A stretch of DNA of 64,000 nucleotides from Prunus persica (GCF_000346465.2 NC_034009.1:46927657-46991656), one strand, 5' to 3'. Positions 50,463 to 61,742 are shown, counted from the stretch's first letter. Notes: generated by a model not told the origin, from the sequence alone. Numbers and translations are program-made.

Positions 50463-53319
50463 TTACAGTAGTTGAACTGCTGCAATTGATGGGATTTTCT
50501 CTCTCAATTTCTGTGTGACAGCAACCCTAACAGTCATTACCCCGGCTGCTGGACCTGTGATACGGACTTTCACTATAGGCTCCTCGATTGTTACAAGTTC
50601 AAGAGATCCACCTGCTGCCCCTACTAAGTAGGGTCTAATTTCTTCAAGTACCTGGATCAGTTTGTGCATGTATACATAAGATGGCATCCTTCAAATCAAG
50701 GCACAAAATTTCTCCCATACTGTTAAACAATAGGTAAGCTAAAGAAGAAGCAAAGTAATGCAATTAAGCAATATGCAAGGTTTTATTGGATGTTGACAAC
50801 CGGAAAAGGGTTTCCAAAGCCTTAGAAAGGAAACAAACAACACAGAACAATTTTCTTAAATTTTGTAGTGGTTCAATTTCCTATATCAAATACATATAAT
50901 AAACTCAGAATACTTTTTCTTAAACCAGAATCCTTTAAATAGCAGTAGTAAAAATAGCTACTTGGACTATCTAATGAAAACCCATTCTGTATGTGTGAAG
51001 AAGTAAGCATGGAAAGTATATCCAGTATAATTATTGAAGGGGAGTGAATATTTCGAATGAAATATTACCTTCTCTATATTTTCTTCATTCAGTTCAAGCC
51101 CTGTTTCTCCATCTGCTATTGGTTCCACTGCAACTATTTCAGGGATTTTTTCCATTAAACGACGCTCAATACCCATTTTCATTGTCATAACAGAGCTTGG
51201 ACAGGAGCCACATGCTCCCTGTAGCTTCAAGCGCACTACATTTCCTTCAATTTCATGTAATGCAACATTTCCCCCATCGGAAATCAGATATGGTCGGATT
51301 TCATCCAATACACTTTCAACGTTCTCTGCAGTCAGTGACAACTCGACTGCTGAATTTGGAGTAGCAACTGCCTTAACCACTGTACAGTAATGAAATAGAT
51401 GACCATCAAACATCCAACTAGGGATAAGTAAAAAGAGACTCAGGGTCACAGCACACCTGTTACATGGACAATCTTAACAGCTCTACAACAAAAAGAGCAT
51501 TACAGCCATACATTGTATGATTTCTTTCTCTACTCCACTGGATGCATGCTTTTGGGATGTAACAAAGTCTTAAAATGGCTGTTAATCACCTTTTGTTTGG
51601 GCTTGGAACGGTCTGTGAAATTCAAAACAGTATGGCATACCTGGAGTTCATGTCCCTATTGAACCTACGTATGATCTTTGATTATTTTTTATATCTGGAA
51701 TAATACAGTTGTCAATATTGCAAATCAAAGAGCAAGTTTGGACATCCCATTCATATCTTCTTCTTTTTTTTTCTTTTTTTTGAAAAGAGGAAATTTTATT
51801 TCAAAAAAGAACAAAACACCAACGGAACAAGAGGTGGCCAAGAAGGCCACCACACAAAACAGAAAGGCTAGAAAAAACTCTACATTACAAAACTACGGCT
51901 TTCCAGTCTAGATGGATGAGCTGAAAGCTAATCTCCCTAAATTCTGCTGAAATAGACGCCTATAGCGATGCCTAGAATCAGATACGATCCCAAAGCTGCT
52001 CTACCTCATCCCCTAACACATCCTCAAAAAATCTCCTATTCCTTTCCCCCCAAATTACCCAAAAAACAGCCATCATGGCACAATTTTCCAACACTGAACC
52101 CTTCCTCTTACCACCAAAGAAGTTCAATCTAGCTTCAAGCACCGCACTACACGATGCGAAGCTACCCCACGTTAGTCCTGCCACCTGAAACAAGTTAGCC
52201 CACAAGGAAGAGGCAACAGGACAAAGCAAAAACAGATGATCCACAGTCTCGCTGTCCCTTTTGCACATAACACACCAGTTAGGAGAAAAATACCAGCCAG
52301 GCCTTTTCCTTAGAACCAAATCACAGGTATTAATTCTACCATGAGCAATTAACCAAACTAATAATCTTACCTTAGGAGGGGCTTTAGCTTCTCTAGGCAC
52401 CTGATGGTTAATCCACACATCTCTTCTTATTCTCAAGGCTTCAACATAAATTAATATAAGAATTCACAGGACTTCTATCCCTAAACCTTCCAATAAACAC
52501 CTACATGTTTGCCGTTGAACTAACTAATCATCACTTTAAACCTAATTCAATTTAGGAAATATTTTGATATTGTTACATTGAAGCAACACAAGCGGCACAG
52601 TGTTGAAAAGCATGGTAACCATTCGTATTAGGACAAGATACACAAAGATATAAGATAAATATTTTCAACAAAAACAAGTACATAGTATGCCAATCCGTTT
52701 TAAACAGCGTCTCCAATACTTAAACACAGCCTAAAGTTCAGTCAGTACATGCGTCTAGATAATTCAGTTCAAATCAAGATTATACACATGTTGAACTTGA
52801 TGATAGGTTGCAATTTGAAATAATTAATATTACTATCTCAAAATTGCACACGAAAGAAATCAATTTTGGAGGACTCTGAAATCTCTGAAATTCAATATTA
52901 AATGATTGAAAAATACAACTAATGCTTCCAAATCAACCTCAGACCAATTGATTCAGTCTCGGAATGTAAATATCCCAAATATAATAAATACATAAGAAAA
53001 ACACAGAAATCGATTTCCAAATTCAAAGAAACTGACCTAGGCTGCGTGAAGCTGAACGCAATCGAACCCGTGAGCAAGGCCGCGCCAGATTATGCCCTCT
53101 ACTGAACGATACATGGGAGCCTCCTAAAAATAAACTCCAACTCTGCAAACAAATTTGTAAAAATTAGAAATGAACAAAAAATAATAATAATAATAAAGCA
53201 AATTAATTTCTATTATTTCCATAAAATGAAGGGAAGTCGAAGAAAACCGTGGAAGGTTGTTGCTGAAGGGCTTGTTGGGGTCTGCAGTATGACGGTGAAG
53301 TTAAAAGCATGGCTCTCAT
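50463..53319 (-). CDS. NifU-like Fe-S scaffold protein, plastid type (NFU2/NFU3-like)
   Basis: Four exons: 53319-53248 (boundary tentative), 53142-53037, 51379-51069, 50651-50463, giving 225 residues. Exons 1-2 encode a Ser/Arg-rich chloroplast transit peptide (for example [20 protein letters not shown]). Exon 3 begins [14 protein letters not shown] and carries the NFU domain: [20 protein letters not shown] and the cluster-binding motif GACGSCPSS. Exon 4 is the second, degenerate NFU repeat without CxxC ([38 protein letters not shown]). This two-repeat form is that of plant plastid NFU1-3, which hold and transfer 4Fe-4S clusters, for example to photosystem I. Exon 1 uses a weak donor (ACG|GTTTTC), the only GT that keeps phase. 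Intron 2 (about 1.66 kb) carries a LINE fragment. Confidence 0.9.
51757..52440 (-). mobile_element. 3' fragment of a LINE (non-LTR) retrotransposon inside the NFU intron
   Basis: The minus frame 52436-51978 (152 residues) is the zinc-binding reverse-transcriptase tail domain (zf-RVT) of plant LINEs: [20 protein letters not shown], then [20 protein letters not shown] with the C-C-H-C arrangement, and [16 protein letters not shown] 3' UTR-like stretch and an A-rich tail (about 51785-51757 on the minus strand) follow, so the copy is 5'-truncated, as LINE insertions often are. It lies in the same orientation as NFU. The 16-mer pair flanking it (AAGAAGAGATGTGTGG and AAGAAGATATGAATGG) may be the target duplication but is imperfect. 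Confidence 0.82.
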
Positions 53320-53929
53320 CGCTGGTTCGAATACAAGAAGCTGATATTAAAATTTGCTCCGTTCTTTTTTGTTTTTCTCTTCTTCTTGAACTTACTATTT
53401 TAAATTTTCTCACAAACCAAACAAGTACAAACGAAGACTCTCAAGGGTAAATATCAATGAAAAAGACTCGGAGCTCTCTCGTATCTGGGCGTATCTTCCT
53501 TCGTTTGCCGCCGTTGATTTTCTTTTTCTTCCCTTCAATTTTTATATGTTTATATTTGCGGTTTCCTCCTTATTTTTAAAGTCGGTTTAGCCTGAACACA
53601 GTTTGAGATTTAACCCGATTGGGCGGGTTAAAACTGAAAACATTTTTCGGTTAGGGATGAGTTGAGGCCCTCCCAAATCCAACCTCAATCCAAGCCTAAT
53701 TTTGAAACTCAAATTTAGTTTTCTTTTTGCCAGCAGAGGTATAATTCAGTTGGTTGAGGTCTTTAGTTCAACCTCGGTAGTGTTGTTTTGTACTTTACGG
53801 GCTCGTTTGGTACACAGGACTGTCTTGACATGGACTATGCTTAGGGACTGGCTTGGCTTGGCTTGGCTTGGTCTAAGTTGGATAACATTTATCCTACGTT
53901 TAGTGTATGCTTGGACTAGGACTATAATT

Positions 53930-55220
53930 TTTTTATTTTTTCAAAAATATATATATGTATATATGTATTTTATAATATATATAATATATATGTATATACA
54001 TGTATATAAGTATATTATAATAATATTATATATTTTAAATAATATAAACGTACATACATATATATAAGTGTATACATATATTTATATATATGTATGTATA
54101 TTATAATATATAATATATATATGGGTATGTTATAATAATAATAATAATAATAATATACATGTATATACGTGTATATATGTATATTATATATGTATGTATA
54201 TATACATATATATTATAAAATACATATCTATATATAATATATGTATAATATATGTATATATATTATATATTATAATATACACATGTATATATGTATATAC
54301 ATGTATATAATATATGTGTATATAGGTGTATCTATATATTATAATATATACATGGGTATAATACATATACATATACACAGTTCCGATCTCTTGGACCACA
54401 GGAGTCCAAGAGATTGTGGTCACCCACCGTTGGATATTAATCCAATGGTTCAAAAAAAAATTTAAAAGGAGTGCAAGAGTGAGTGAACCGTTGAATTTAC
54501 ATCCAACGGTGAGTGACCACAAATCTCTTGGACCCCTGTAGTCCAAGAGATCAGGACTGTACATATACATATGTATATTATAATAGATAATATATATGGG
54601 TATGTTATAATAATAATATACATGTATATACGTGTATATATGTATATTATAATATATATACATATAATATAAATATATAATGTATATGTCTATATACGTG
54701 TGTATATATATATATATTATAATACATACATGGGTATAATATATACACATATATGTATATATACTTATATATATGTATTATAATAATATATATATTACAA
54801 ATATACATGTATGCTATTATTATAATATTAATATGCATGTGTATATGGGTATATTATAATAATAATATACGTGTATATATCTATATGTATTTATATATTA
54901 TATATGTATATATGTGTTTATATATATACATGTATATACGTGTATATATGTACATTAATATATAATATAATATATATTACATATATACATGTATACATGT
55001 ATGCTATTATTATAATATTAATATGTATGTGTATATGAGTATATTATAATAATAATATATGTGTATATATCTATATGTATTTATATATATTATATATGTA
55101 TATATGTGTATATATATACTTGTATATGTGTATATACATGTATATATGTACATTATAGTATATGTGTATGTAATAATAATAATAATAGTAATATATGTTA
55201 TTAGTATTACAATATAATAT
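53930..55220. repeat. TA-rich minisatellite array
   Basis: About 1.3 kb made almost wholly of TA/TG/CA steps in variable units such as tatatgtatatacatg, with internal longer-period copies (for example the ttataatattaatatgcatgtgtat region near 54815 repeats near 55010). It is highly self-complementary. All open frames in it are Tyr/Ile/Met repeat translations. Confidence 0.85.
54378..54559. mobile_element. Hairpin-ended palindromic MITE, copy B
   Basis: Starts CAGTTCCGATCTCTTGG and ends CAAGAGATCAGGACTG. Each end is a small hairpin (ATCTCTTGGAC, loop, GTCCAAGAGAT). It is inserted in the TA-rich array, flanked by TATACA/TACATA. It matches copy A inverted and is about 22 bp longer in the centre. 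Confidence 0.85.
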
Positions 55221-55417
55221 ATGCATCTCATACATTGGTAAACATAGGACTAGCTAATCCTCCCTTTCTACATGGAATTAGTAGTCCCCTCCTAAGGAGG
55301 TGTTTTTGGTGGGCCCGGTATTAGCAATCCCATCTAAGACTAGAATTAAATGAAACAAACATGGTACTAAATTTAGTCCAAGCCAGTCCAAGCCAAGCCT
55401 GTGTACCAAACGACCCC

Positions 55418-56108
55418 GACTTGGTCGATAAATTGAAACAATTCTCGTAATTTGCTTTAAATTTTAAGTGCATGTTAACTTAATGTTGTGAAACTGATTT
55501 TAAAGTTTCTGTGAATCAACAAAATAATGAGTTAGCATTTTAGTAACTCGTTTAGTTTTGGAATGAATCAACAAATTATCTCTTTCGGATGAAAATAGCG
55601 ACTGTAAAACATGGTATAGGCCCACAGGTTGTGTTGACGAGTTGAATCCAACCAAATAAAGTTGAGCAATTAGTTTATATGCATCTAAAATCCCAACGGT
55701 ACACCTTGCTTGCATCATACCAATATCTTGAGAATCATTTTCTGAATTTGCATCCTTTTTCTTGACTCTGAATGTTTTACTTTCCTTGTACCACATCAGT
55801 CTCCTTCACTTATAAAGAATTCAATCTCGAATTCTCCTCAAACTGAACTTGATAACCCCTAGATGCGTAGGTTGACATGCAAATAAATTCCTCAACTTGA
55901 TATTCTTCGCTTCGCACTTAGAACGTAGAAATATGAGCCCTATAAAGATGAGACATGATGTATAGAGAACAACTCTATAGAAATCAAGCCATCTGCTTGT
56001 ACAATCGACCAACGAAATAACAAATAGAAAGCCTTCGCCAAAAATCACAACTAATATGCTTCCAACTTTTCTGTAACATATTCCATCTGGCCTGAAACGC
56101 GTGTTCTC
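55418..56108. other. Spacer downstream of the L24-like gene
   Basis: AT-rich without recognisable genes. The minus frames at 55500-55796 and 55821-56048 have no family resemblance and no supporting splice context. Confidence 0.5.
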
Positions 56109-57192
56109 TCAAAGTTCAGGCATGCCCTTCCCTGTTTTAGCATCGTAAGTCTTCTCCAACACAACATCCATAGGCGTATCCTTGGGACCCGCTGCAACCA
56201 AAGTTTATTACAGAGTATCAGCATAAAATATGGTAAACAAAGATATCTTTTACAAGGAACATTATAGATCTCGGGACTTCAGATAAGTACCAACAGTAGG
56301 TCTTGAAGTAGTCCTTATCTTCAAGATCTCAGGACGAGGGATTATAGATCCAGATGCACCTAGTCCCCTAGATACTCGAACTTTTGTTCCATCCTCAAGA
56401 TATTTAACCCCGACCTTAACAGGCTTCCTGCACACACAAAAAAACACCGCACTGGAATAGTAAGACAAAGAACAAAACACCAACAGTCGTTGAAACATAA
56501 TGTTAACAATGCATGAATACCCTGTAACTGGATCAACAACTTGCACATTTGAGGCATGAAGGGGGGCTTCAACAGTAAAAATTCCACCTTCATGACCTTG
56601 GCCTTGCTTGATATGTTTCTTTACCTGCAAAGACAGAGTACTTGTTCAACATTGGAATAGCCACTGAACATTTAAATGAATTATAATAAACTATGAGGGT
56701 CAAATACTATGAACATTAGAAGAGCTTCCAACCAATAAAGATGTTAGTCACAAATAACCAAACAGTTTATAGACAATCAACCATACACACTGACCCGATT
56801 CAGCTTATGCAGAAAAGGAAAAAAAATAAAGACCCAATTCTTAACAAGTTTTCTTAAAGCTAAACTAAAGAATGAAAAAGAATAGAAAATTGTACAAAGA
56901 ATGTAAGGCAAAATCAGATCGGAACATTATTCCAATAATACGGATAGACTGATACCAGATTTTTGCCTTCCACAATGACACGATTCTGGGAACGAATCAC
57001 TCGCTTGATGATACCCGTCTCGCCCTTGTCTTTGCCCCTTATTATCATCACCTGTAAATGAGATGAGAAAAGTTCAGTTATAGATATAGATAGATAAATA
57101 CGCAAAGAGGTCAAGATCTTCATCGCCCTCACATTATCTCCTCTGAGAACCTTCCAGTGCCTAATGAGTTTCTCAGCCGCTTTCCAACCCAT
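56109..57192 (-). CDS. KOW-domain ribosomal protein L24 (uL24, probable mitochondrial)
   Basis: Five coding exons: 57192-57133, 57051-56956, 56624-56521, 56427-56291, 56191-56109, all GT-AG and in phase, giving 159 residues, the length I recall for Arabidopsis At5g23535. The protein starts MGWKAAEKLIRHWK. The KOW motif follows (LRGDNVMIIRGKDKGETGII, KRVIRSQNRVIVEGKN), then HIKQGQGHEGGIFTVEAPLH, SNVQVVDPVTG and an extended C-terminus with GSIIPRPEILKIR and AGPKDTPMDVV. uL24 binds 23S-type rRNA and starts large-subunit assembly. The mitochondrial assignment rests on the family, which differs from the plastid RPL24; no clear presequence is seen. A 5'UTR exon probably ends at about 57875 (CTAACT|GTAAGT) and joins the acceptor at 57212. 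Confidence 0.93.
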
Positions 57193-57869
57193 TTCAAACA
57201 AAGACAGATATCTGCAGAAGCCAATAACAAATATTAACACCAAAAGATGTGTATTTCAATTGCTGATTAGCATCACACTCACATAAAATCTAATAGCGTA
57301 AGAAACAAGCACATTCAAATTCATTTCAGTTTCATAATAACTCCATTTCCTAATATCAGCAGCAAGTGGGTTAATCAATAGTAAGATAATCTTACAATTC
57401 ACTACAACCATGTCAACCAAGAACTTAGGTACTGGTACTTTAGTAACACAACTTCCCTTAATACTAAAACAACTTATTAACCTGTCTACACAAGATTGCA
57501 AGCTGCCCGGCCACTAAAATTGTAAGGCTAAAAACTGAAATTATCACAGAGCAATTAAAAACTATAATGATACAATTATCAATGATCAATTAGAAACAAG
57601 TAGTCCACTTGATAATTCATAAAGCCACAGCTCATAAATTAGGCATTGACTGAATCCCTAAATTAGAATTTCGAAAGTTAACCGTAAGTCCTAAATGCCC
57701 AACTGAATCCCTAATTCCTAAAATCCCTAAACTAGAATTTAGAAAATAATAAAATAAAATGAAACTGAATGACAAAAAGAAGAAGAGAATCAGAGAAGCA
57801 CGCGGTTCAGGTCAGTGGTACGGAGGAGTACTGAAATTCGAAGACGGAGAGGAAGAGGACTTACAGTTA

Positions 57870-57915
57870 GAGAGCAAAGGAGAGGAGGCTGGAGCGGCGC
57901 CTGGAGCAGAAATTT
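57870..57915 (-). promoter_or_regulatory. Probable 5'UTR exon of the L24-like gene
   Basis: On the minus strand a strong donor CT|GTAAGTCC lies near 57874-57875, and the coding ATG exon has a good acceptor (CTTCTGCAG) at 57212. This implies a roughly 660-bp intron in the leader. The transcription start is inferred, not seen. Confidence 0.45.
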
Positions 57916-58206
57916 AGAACACAAGACAAATTTTTTTTTTTGGGTATGAAGAGTATGGGCCGGGTGGGCTAGACGGGTCCAGGCCGGGTAAGATTACAGC
58001 TCGCATTGCCTAAATTAGGCTAATATACTATTTTTGTACATACATTTTCTTAATTATTCTTTTAATTTTTTGAGTTGGACCAAATTATGACTTTCTTTTT
58101 ACTGAAAAAAACATATTATAAGATTTTTCACTAATTTTTTGAATTTTTTTTCCCACAAATTAATGAAAGAGGAGCCACCTATATTGATTTTTTTATTATA
58201 AATAGG

Positions 58207-58328
58207 GTGTTAGTTGGATTGACTTAGATTTTGGTGTGCTCTCAAGTGGTCTTAGGTTCAAGTCCCTATGATACCTATGTGTGTGAGTTCCCCCCCTCCC
58301 ATTTCCTAACTTTGGCAACAAAAAAAGG
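58207..58328 (+). mobile_element. tRNA-derived SINE (family 2), copy 2
   Basis: A-box-like TTAGTTGGATTGAC at 58210, B-box-like AGGTTCAAGTCCC at about 58253, then a C-rich run, tttcctaactttgg and an A-run. It aligns with 38067-38190. Confidence 0.6.
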
Positions 58329-59034
58329 TGGGTTTTGAATCAATCTGCCAACTCGAAAATAACTAGCTCTACTTGTTTAATAAATGGTTTGTTTTGCAGA
58401 ACTACAACTGCAAACTACAATTTTTAAACTTTAACAAGTAAAAAATTACAAATACAAACTATGGCATGCAAAAAAACTCAAAAAGAGTTGATGTACTTAT
58501 GACAAACAAAAACTAAAAGACACCAAGTAAATCATAAGGTGGAACCCAAGATCTCCAAAAAGACCCCAGAAAATCTAAAAAAGGCAGCCACGTCATCCCC
58601 AAGCAAATCAAAGATCGAACCCTATATGGAAAAAAAATAAATAAATAAATAAAAGGAAAAAAAAAAAGAGAGAGAAAGGAGTGGGAAGGTTGTTAAAAAG
58701 TTCAAAACCAAATTGAAAGTTAAGAAGAGGACAAAGTGAAACATGGTCTATAAAATTTAGGGAGGATTGCTAAAATTCTCTCTTGGGGTGCATTTTGGTT
58801 CAGAGGCTTGGGGAGAACCAAACTTATAAAGTGAAGACTAAGAAAACCATGTTTGAGGAGAATTAATTGAAAATTGAAAATTTAGATTATGATATTGCGA
58901 AGCATAATTTTTATGGTGTGTGATTGTATAATTTGTAGGTATTGAGAACTTCTTTGTCAATTTCGCCTAGGTCTATGAAATCTCATAACTGATTCTAATA
59001 AAACCGATTTTTAAAATTAAAAAAAAAAAAAACA

Positions 59035-59137
59035 AATCATGGTCTAAACTATAAGATGAGGTTGTTCTCACACACACTATCAAAATGTCATGGAAATTCA
59101 AACATAAGACAAGACCATAGATCTGCAAGTTAATGTC
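59035..59137 (-). mobile_element. SINE-like dispersed repeat (family 3), inverted copy
   Basis: Contains the family's tggtctaaactataag, cacacacactatcaaaatgtcatgga and gcaagttaatgtcatg blocks, read here from the minus strand, preceded by a poly-A/T run. It matches 37790-37895 and 16735-16865. Confidence 0.5.
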
Positions 59138-59472
59138 ATGTGAAAAGTAAATATAAAGTGGCAAAATCAAAATGTTGTAAGCTGCTTTCAGTAGTCAGGT
59201 TTTTTTAATTCTTTTTTTTTTTTTTGGGCCAATTTTAAAAAAAATTGTATTTAATTCAGCATAATTTTTTAAAAAAAACATGAGGCGGCCCATGCAGTGG
59301 TTATCAGGTCGTCATCCACCTTAATTCACACTCCTTGAAGTTGAAACAAACTCTCTCTCTTGTAATTTTGAAGTGCAAGCAAAGAAAGCCCATGCCAAAC
59401 CTACCCAATCATCATCAAATATATTCACTCCTCAAACCCTAATCTCCACCTTCGTACACACAGCACGTATCC

Positions 59473-60234
59473 ATGGAATTGGAAACCCAACATTCTCAGC
59501 TTCCTGAAGAAGACCCTAACAACAATTACCAAGCCAATGTTGACACCTCCAGACCCTTCCGCTCCGTCAGAGAAGCCGTGGCCATCTTTGGCGACCGCCT
59601 CCTTCTTGGAGAAATGTACTCATCCCCCAAGCCTAATGGCAACAATATTGTCCAAAGAACTCCTTCATCGTCATGGAAGTTGTTGCCGATGCCGGCTAAT
59701 TATAAAGAAAGCGAAGATGTTAGCAGTTATGGTGATGAGGAGGAGAATGCAGGTGATAAAGAAGTTATGGATACTCTTAAGAAGCTGGAGGCTGAGCTTG
59801 AGGAGACAAAGGTGGAGCTGAAGTTGCTGAAGGAGAGAGAGTCTGAAACCGAGGTGGCGTTGGCCTCCTTGAACGCAGAGCTTCACAAGAACATGTCCAA
59901 GTTGGCTCAGGCTGAGGCAAATAATGCAGCAATGGCTAGCAATGTACTGCATGTGACTGCAAGATCATCGCCATTTACCGGTACCAATCATGGTTTGATG
60001 ATGGAGGAAGAGAAGAACAAGAGGGAGTGGATGATAAGGATGGAGGATTCTACCTCTTTGGCTCAGATATTGAGCATTGGCACTCAGAAAAATGGCGGAG
60101 GAAAAAGAGAAAAGAAAATAATGAAGAAGAAGCCTATTGTCCCTCTTGTGCAAGATTTGTTTTTCTGGAAAAAAGGATCTTCAACTCCTCTTCGTAACCC
60201 TCTTTTTAATTCTTCTCCACAGCTCTACTATTGA
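59473..60234 (+). CDS. Short WEB-family coiled-coil protein (DUF827)
   Basis: Single exon, 253 residues. Residues about 27-47 ([20 protein letters not shown]) are the conserved N-terminal motif of the small WEB-family proteins (At1g75720/At2g17940-like group, from memory). A charged heptad-like coiled coil runs from about residue 96 to 151 ([20 protein letters not shown] and on). After it comes a Lys-rich segment and a C-terminus with [14 protein letters not shown], also typical of this group. WEB1 and PMI2, the best known relatives, act in light-induced chloroplast movement through coiled-coil partners; the function of the short members is not established. No signal peptide or membrane segment is seen. 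Confidence 0.88.
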   Translation: MELETQHSQLPEEDPNNNYQANVDTSRPFRSVREAVAIFGDRLLLGEMYSSPKPNGNNIVQRTPSSSWKLLPMPANYKESEDVSSYGDEEENAGDKEVMDTLKKLEAELEETKVELKLLKERESETEVALASLNAELHKNMSKLAQAEANNAAMASNVLHVTARSSPFTGTNHGLMMEEEKNKREWMIRMEDSTSLAQILSIGTQKNGGGKREKKIMKKKPIVPLVQDLFFWKKGSSTPLRNPLFNSSPQLYY

Positions 60235-61640
60235 TGGTGAGAATATATGCGGTTTTCTTCGATATATTTCCTTTCCTTTGTATTTTTTCTATTTGTTTTG
60301 TTTTAATTATTTTCTCCGTCTAGAGTGGAAGAAAAACGTTTCATGGAGTATGTCATGTACTGTATATTAATCCAATATATATCATCTAAACTTTTTTTTT
60401 TAAAGGCGAAACTGAACTAGCTTGGGAATCATCTTTCTAGGTTTTGCTCAAATTATTGTAGTTATTATAAATGGGAGCAGTTGAAGATTTATTCATAAAG
60501 TTAATTAATTGGGAGGAGAGAGGGTCGAAGAGGGGAGGGGAGGAAGAAGAAGAGGGGTAAAGGGTTTGCCAATTAATTGGGAGGAGAGAAAGTAAATGGG
60601 AGCGGTTGAAGATTTATTCATAAAGGTTAGTAAAAATATTTGTTAATGACATATATATTGTTTCAGATGTCAAAAGAGTATTACTTCGTATTTTTGTACC
60701 ATTATAATCCTGTACTATCAATTATAGAATACTACGGTAGTACGATCACGTGGTACATATTTTGTACACATGTTATAATATGAGTGGACGACAGAGTTTA
60801 TTTTCCTCCATTTCAAAGAATAGTATCTATAAATATCCACTTATATAATAACACGTGTACAAAATATATCACGTGACCGTACTACTGTAGTATTTTATAA
60901 TCTCTCCCACCTTAGCTACAAAGACAACTATGATTACTTATTTCATTAACATTATTAATTTCATATCCTTGTTAGAGGTAGGAATGTAGAGAAGAGAGTC
61001 CCTCATTAAGAGTAGTGAGGAGGAGCAACTATATCCAAAGAAATGTAATATATATATATATATATATCAAATAATTTTATTTGAGGGACACATTCTAGGG
61101 TCTCCTATAAATTTTTTTTCAACGATCCAAATAATATATTTTTTAAGTTTACATTCATGGATTACCTTTGCAAAAAATTAGACAAATCAGAAATCGTTTC
61201 GACTTCCAATTGTGTCTTACAAAATTAATGAACATATGCTTCAAGAAAGTATAGTCGGCTTTTTTGTACATATTTTCCCAAAAGGACGATTCTTTGCTCG
61301 TGAATCCGATGCATAAGGATCGGAATTTTTCTCCTTTATATTGGATGTGACCGATCACCAATATAGATTGGCAGTTGCTTCTTTTGTTTATTCTTCTTTT
61401 TATTCACATCTAATCTTTCTCCTTTCTAAGGGAGACTAATTAATTGTTTGTAGTGTGAACTGAGCTTCATGGCTCAACTTCAGTTTCATCATTTTCATTA
61501 CGTTTTCGAACCTCAGCTAGAATATATTTTCCCTTAAATTTGACAAGTATGCCAATGTTATGTGGATATAGGAATATTTGAAACTAGCCTCGGCAGATAA
61601 GATGCTCTTATTTTCATCACGTTCAACTGGTGAGGCAACA
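60235..61640. other. Spacer with a MITE and an inverted-order duplication
   Basis: Two segments, atgggag.agttgaagatttattcataaag and aattaattgggaggagaga, occur at about 60470-60525 and again in swapped order at about 60569-60627. A foldback MITE lies at 60721-60901. A short TA microsatellite is at about 61049-61068. No gene is supported. Confidence 0.5.
60721..60901. mobile_element. 181-bp foldback MITE
   Basis: About 66 bp at each end form an inverted repeat: ATTATAGAATACTACGGTAG, then CACGTGGTACATATTTTGTAC and GTTATAATATGAGTGGA, mirrored by the right arm ending ACTGTAGTATTTTATAAT. The centre is about 50 bp. The arms contain CACGTG and TACACGTG motifs. The superfamily is not determined. Confidence 0.8.
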
Positions 61641-61742
61641 GAGAGATTTTTTTTTTCATGTTAAACAATATTGGGAGAGGGGGAATCGAACTTAGGACCT
61701 CGGGTGCAAGGGAATGCTCTTAACCAATTGAGCTCTTACATT
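61640..61742 (-). mobile_element. tRNA-derived SINE (family 1), copy upstream of the jasmonate-induced gene
   Basis: On the minus strand: A-box-like GAGCTCAATTGGTTAAGAGC (61735-61716), B-box-like AGTTCGATTCCCC (about 61693-61681) and a terminal A-run (about 61660-61645). It is closer to the Pol III consensus than the copy at 10598-10712. Confidence 0.7.

Larger units (their letters stand above)
53799..55417. mobile_element. 1.6-kb terminal-inverted-repeat element filled with TA-rich minisatellite
   Basis: The ends form 20-bp inverted repeats with one mismatch (GGGCTCGTTTGGTACACAGG at 53799, GGGGTCGTTTGGTACACAGG on the minus strand from 55417). Both are followed by CTTGGCTTGG-type repeats (53850-53875; 55377-55397). 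The interior from about 53930 to 55220 is a TA-rich array of tatatgtatatacatg-like units with TAA and ATA microsatellites, plus one hairpin-ended MITE. Flanks (TACTTTAC, GACTTGGT) share ACTT but give no clean target duplication, so the superfamily is unsettled (hAT or PIF-like). No transposase is encoded. Confidence 0.6.
57916..59472. other. Spacer between divergent L24-like and WEB genes
   Basis: Holds a family-2 SINE (58207-58328) and an inverted family-3 repeat (59035-59137). The last 130 bp before the WEB ATG is the likely WEB promoter/leader, with a short CT run at about 59350-59360. Confidence 0.5.

Noticed and set aside
53702..55231. Several Tyr/Ile/Met-rich open frames of 60-190 codons
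   Set aside because: They are translations of the TA-rich array and the transposon around it, open on both strands only because of the repeat.
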